The translations under genes were made by a program, and so were the position numbers. The notes below the pieces were generated by a model. The model worked only from the letters and a program-made list of their open reading frames with translations. It searched no databases and was not told the origin of the DNA. This document shows positions 63,843 to 64,000 of a DNA stretch of 64,000 bases, one piece after another (position 1 is the stretch's first letter; the number at the start of each line of letters is the position of its first letter). The DNA comes from CANLBN01 sp050633825 (GTDB lineage: Bacteria; Pseudomonadota; Gammaproteobacteria; Pseudomonadales; Cellvibrionaceae), in contig JBOEHG010000011.1 in NCBI GenBank assembly GCA_050633825.1, forward strand, positions 1 to 64,000, in the 5' to 3' direction.

Positions 63843-64000
63843 ATCTCCTCCGAATACACCCCTAACTTTATAACAAACCCGATCACTTTGCATACTTTCT
63901 TTAATAAAGTTCTTATTAATAAAAGCAAATAAAGTCAAAATTTCTTTAACACCCAAAAACTAACATCATACGTCGCTGGATAATACCCATCAACAAAGAA

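Overview
The window looks like chromosomal DNA from a marine gammaproteobacterium related to Pseudomonas and Cellvibrio, possibly from the oligotrophic marine (OMG) group. This rests on gene order (pssA/ilvC/ilvHI, clpB-pgeF-rluD-bamD, pilSR with the minor-pilin block, ribF-ileS-lspA-fkpB-ispH, ibaG-murA-hisG-hisD), moderate-to-low GC, and protein families. I see no tRNA gene, insertion sequence, prophage or CRISPR array. Two unresolved bases at 54721-54722 break one gene and probably mark a scaffold join.

Layout. 1-345: tandem promoters and leader of an rRNA operon running left out of the window. 427-7170: pssA, ilvC with its divergent regulator ilvY, an unknown propeller-like protein, and ilvIH. 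7171-8190: a regulatory region with a folded ilvI leader RNA (minus strand) and a Csr/Rsm-type sRNA (plus strand, eleven GGA motifs, strong terminator). 8188-12343: a DUF6502 protein followed almost directly by a large modular surface lipoprotein. 12441-19513: housekeeping genes clpB, pgeF, rluD, bamD, nadE. 19669-31243: type IV pilus regulation (pilS, pilR), fimT, and a reversed minor-pilin block fimU-pilV-pilW-pilX-pilY1-pilE. 31380-37191: ispH, fkpB, lspA, ileS, ribF.

37298-56051 is the accessory part. It starts with a fatty acid hydroxylase/sterol desaturase-type enzyme, then holds a surface-glycan locus: flippase, several glycosyltransferases, a polymerase/ligase-like membrane protein, a WecG/TagA enzyme, an MBOAT acyltransferase flanked by two SGNH proteins, a hexapeptide acyltransferase, an AT3-SGNH acyltransferase, and a striking fusion of an adenylating acyl ligase, a carrier domain and a serine-acetyltransferase-like domain. 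Together these could assemble, export and acylate a polysaccharide; the fusion is the most unusual protein in the window.

56159-63842 returns to core genes (hisD, hisG, murA, ibaG), a putative metalloprotease paired with a small flagellar-rod-like protein, bioD, a short chemotaxis receptor and a small secreted protein. The best candidates for under-described biology are the ligase-carrier-acyltransferase fusion, the ilvI leader RNA, the Rsm-like sRNA, the DUF6502/lipoprotein pair, and a FimT lacking the usual Glu5.
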